From UBA1858 sp039182865 (GTDB taxonomy: Bacteria; Pseudomonadota; Gammaproteobacteria; UBA4575): a stretch of 7,485 nt of DNA. The stretch lies in the NCBI GenBank assembly GCA_039182865.1, contig JBCDBX010000084.1, forward strand, positions 1 to 7,485, given 5' to 3'. Each line of letters begins with the position of its first letter. Position 1 is the stretch's first letter. The position numbers were made by a program, and so were the translations under genes. Below the pieces are notes generated by a model. The model searched no databases. It had not been told where the DNA came from and saw only the letters and a program-made list of their open reading frames with translations. This document shows, in pieces, positions 5,626 through 7,485 of the stretch.

Positions 5626-6567
5626 ATGAAGCAAAAAGAAATAATTTGCATTTTAGGTGGTAGCGGTTTCGTAGGAACTGAGTTATGTGCACATTTAATT
5701 AAAGAAGGATATGGAATCAAAGTAGTGTCACGAAATGTTCTGAACTGCCGTCATTTACTGATTTTCCCAGCACTATCTGTCCACCAAATTCAAAATTACT
5801 CAACAGATCAGATTGCAAAGCATCTTAATGGATGCACCACATTGATCAATTTGATTGGTATTTTGAACGAACGCAAAAATAATGGAAAACAGTTCCATGA
5901 AGTTCACGTTGGTATTACACGCTCAGCACTTCAAGCATGTGAGCAAACAAATGTGACGCGCATGCTCCAGATGAGTGCATTAAATGCTGATCCAAATGGT
6001 CCAAGTTACTATCTGCAAAGTAAAGGCAAAGCGGAAAATTATTTAATGGCTTTTAGTAAAGATAGAGTTAACGTGACGATTTTTAAACCATCTGTAATTT
6101 TTGGCCCTAAAGATAGTTTTCTAAATCGTTTTGCAAATCTTTTAAAAGTTTTTCCTATCGCATTTCCACTAGCTTGTGCCGATGCACGCTTTGCCCCTGT
6201 TTATGTTGGAGACATTGTGAAATCTATGACTGAGAGCATTCACGATAAAGCGACCTTTAATGAAAGTTATAATTTATGTGGGCCTGATATTTACACTTTA
6301 AAGCAGCTTGTGGAGTACACGGCAAAATTATGCGGCATTTCTTGTAGAGTAATTTGTCTGCCTATGTTTCTTTCAAAGCTACAAGCTTCAATATTTGAGT
6401 ATTTGCCTGGCAAACCTTTCTCTAAGGATAATTATAAATCTTTGAAAATCGATAGTGTATGTCCTGAGGGCAACACCTGTGATACCTCACTAGAAGCAAT
6501 AGCACCTATGTACTTAGCAAAGAAAAGTGCATTAAATTTAGATCGATTCAGGAGTGTTCGCCGCTAA
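5626..6567 (+). CDS. NAD(P)-binding atypical short-chain dehydrogenase, complex I NDUFA9-subunit-like family
   Basis: A 313-residue Rossmann-fold protein of the extended/atypical SDR class that resembles the mitochondrial complex I accessory subunit NDUFA9. It shows the nucleotide-binding motif GGSGFVG at 11-17, LINLIGIL at 73-80, SALNADPNGPSYYLQSK at 117-133 with an SDR-like Tyr129-x3-Lys133 pair, FKPSVIFGP at 153-161, RFAPVYVGDI at 188-197, and the C-terminal LEAIAPMYL block common in this family. Bacterial members have no settled reaction; quinone biosynthesis or redox roles have been proposed for relatives. Start: ATG 5626 puts the glycine motif at the usual distance. ATG 5599 would add nine residues and place TATAAT inside the gene, and neither has a clear Shine-Dalgarno sequence. 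It is divergent from trxA, and its 3' end overlaps the convergent aminopeptidase gene by 20 bp. No other complex I genes are in view. Confidence 0.85.
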   Translation: MKQKEIICILGGSGFVGTELCAHLIKEGYGIKVVSRNVLNCRHLLIFPALSVHQIQNYSTDQIAKHLNGCTTLINLIGILNERKNNGKQFHEVHVGITRSALQACEQTNVTRMLQMSALNADPNGPSYYLQSKGKAENYLMAFSKDRVNVTIFKPSVIFGPKDSFLNRFANLLKVFPIAFPLACADARFAPVYVGDIVKSMTESIHDKATFNESYNLCGPDIYTLKQLVEYTAKLCGISCRVICLPMFLSKLQASIFEYLPGKPFSKDNYKSLKIDSVCPEGNTCDTSLEAIAPMYLAKKSALNLDRFRSVRR

Positions 6568-7485
6568 CAATATAGCATTCATCCATGAGTAAAGATTTGC
6601 GTCTTTGAGCTTTTGTTAATAAGCTCATACGGGCGACTGCTTGATAATACTTTTCAAAATTTTCATCGCATTGTTTAAAGAATGATTTAAATGCAGGTAT
6701 TAATTCTTGATAGGTAGATGTCGCGCTCAATTTGGCATTATTAGTGTTACTCAATACCCACTTTGCATAGCTAGGTGACCCACCCAAACGATTCACTAAT
6801 TGCCTAATGTTAAATTTATACTCAGAAAAAGCTAACTTTTTTTTCTTACGCTTTTCTCTGTCAGTTAGATCTTCAGCATATATAGTGGATAGTTCCTGTC
6901 GAAAAGAGCGTGTAACGGTATATACCTGCTCTCTTATCTCCAGTCTACGCAAATAGTTCTCTAAGGCCTGATGGTTATTCTGTGCATATAACCAGCTTAC
7001 TACTCCTAACTCAGCAACCGCTGAAGCAAATGCCTCATTAAATTCGGAATCATCAGGTATATAAATTTCCTGATGTGCTAACTCATGAAAAATATAGTTT
7101 GCAGTAATGACTTCACCTTGATCTAACATGCTGCTTAGCAACGGATCGTCAAACCATCCTAAGGTTGAATACGCAGGAATAGGCGCGATATAAATTTCAT
7201 AACCTTGCTTCAACAAGCTTTGTGAAAACTGCTCTGCTTTTTCTTCAGAAAAGTAACCACGATAGGGAATGCAACCGACTATCCAGAAACACCAAGTTTT
7301 AGCTTGTAAGGAAAATTCCGGAGCCGCAAATACCGCCCAGCTGACATAAGGCCTATCTAAGGCTACATAACTTAAATAACTCTTGTTGTCTGGTAATTTT
7401 AACTCATTGCTAGCAAACTCACGTATTTCCAATGCTCTGGCTAACTGCTCTTTAGTCAAATGATCGGTATCTTCATCTTGCAAAA
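6548..7485 (-). CDS. Putative zinc aminopeptidase (PF10023/COG4324-type), N-terminus off-window
   Basis: The frame is open to the right edge; the first full codon is TTG at 7483-7481, which I read as internal Leu rather than a start. The visible 311 residues contain FAAPEFSLQAKTWCFWIVGCIPYRGYF, PAYSTLGWFDDPLLSSML (about 105-122) and HELAHQ (133-138, bases 7070-7087), an HExxH zinc-peptidase motif, followed by FNEAFASAVAELG where Glu150 is a plausible third metal ligand. These blocks are characteristic of the predicted aminopeptidase family, which is not well characterised biochemically. Family members usually begin with a lipoprotein or secretion signal and a short block preceding the part seen here, so perhaps 50-80 residues are missing to the right. 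A basic run (REKRKKKK) lies in the middle of the visible part. It ends with TGA inside the 3' end of the dehydrogenase-like gene. Confidence 0.85.
   Translation of the reverse strand, partial: LQDEDTDHLTKEQLARALEIREFASNELKLPDNKSYLSYVALDRPYVSWAVFAAPEFSLQAKTWCFWIVGCIPYRGYFSEEKAEQFSQSLLKQGYEIYIAPIPAYSTLGWFDDPLLSSMLDQGEVITANYIFHELAHQEIYIPDDSEFNEAFASAVAELGVVSWLYAQNNHQALENYLRRLEIREQVYTVTRSFRQELSTIYAEDLTDREKRKKKKLAFSEYKFNIRQLVNRLGGSPSYAKWVLSNTNNAKLSATSTYQELIPAFKSFFKQCDENFEKYYQAVARMSLLTKAQRRKSLLMDECYIVSGEHS

Noticed and set aside
5451..5720. Upstream extension of the trxA open frame to an ATG at 5720 (198 codons in total)
   Set aside because: The extra 90 residues have no thioredoxin-like content, run across the divergent promoter region and into the dehydrogenase-like gene, and the GTG at 5450 has a proper GGAG and gives the standard thioredoxin length.
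1..7485. Mobile element, CRISPR array, defence island or horizontally acquired segment
   Set aside because: No transposase, integrase, direct-repeat array or shift in base use is visible; every gene is a conserved chromosomal type.

Overview
The window looks like ordinary chromosomal DNA from an AT-rich gammaproteobacterium. The placement rests on three things: a Rho protein that can be aligned residue for residue with the E. coli numbering, a trxA-rho gene pair in the same order and orientation as in enterics, and PurH and PurD with enterobacterial-type motifs. I cannot name the genus from sequence alone. All genes appear intact except the two cut by the window edges. I see no insertion sequence, CRISPR array, tRNA, rRNA or phage gene.

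Layout, left to right. Positions 1-3555 (+) hold a purine-biosynthesis cluster: the 3' part of purH, a membrane carrier of the AEC (auxin efflux carrier) family, and purD. The carrier sits between two genes that are directly adjacent in E. coli (purHD), and its stop codon is two bases from the purD start. Positions 3566-4822 (-) hold rho, converging on purD with only 10 bp between the stop codons. Positions 4823-5123 are the rho leader / trxA-rho intergenic region; they contain a perfect small hairpin and a 53-nt stretch just before the rho start that has no G in the transcript. Positions 5124-5450 (-) hold trxA, with a GTG start and a good ribosome binding site. A divergent intergenic region of about 175 bp follows, then an NDUFA9-like atypical short-chain dehydrogenase gene (5626-6567, +). 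That gene overlaps by 20 bp, tail to tail, with a PF10023-type putative zinc aminopeptidase (6548 to the right edge, -), whose N-terminus lies outside the window.

How the genes work together. PurD catalyses an early step of de novo IMP synthesis and PurH the last two, so their co-transcription is expected. The carrier between them has no known purine role but is probably translated in step with purD. Rho and thioredoxin are housekeeping genes with conserved linkage. The dehydrogenase-like protein and the aminopeptidase are conserved, poorly characterised proteins with no evident link to the purine genes.

I did not find a clearly new multi-gene system. The observations most worth a second look are the carrier embedded in the purine operon with tight coupling to purD, and the G-free leader in front of rho as a possible autoregulatory Rho-loading site that also leaves rho without a Shine-Dalgarno sequence.
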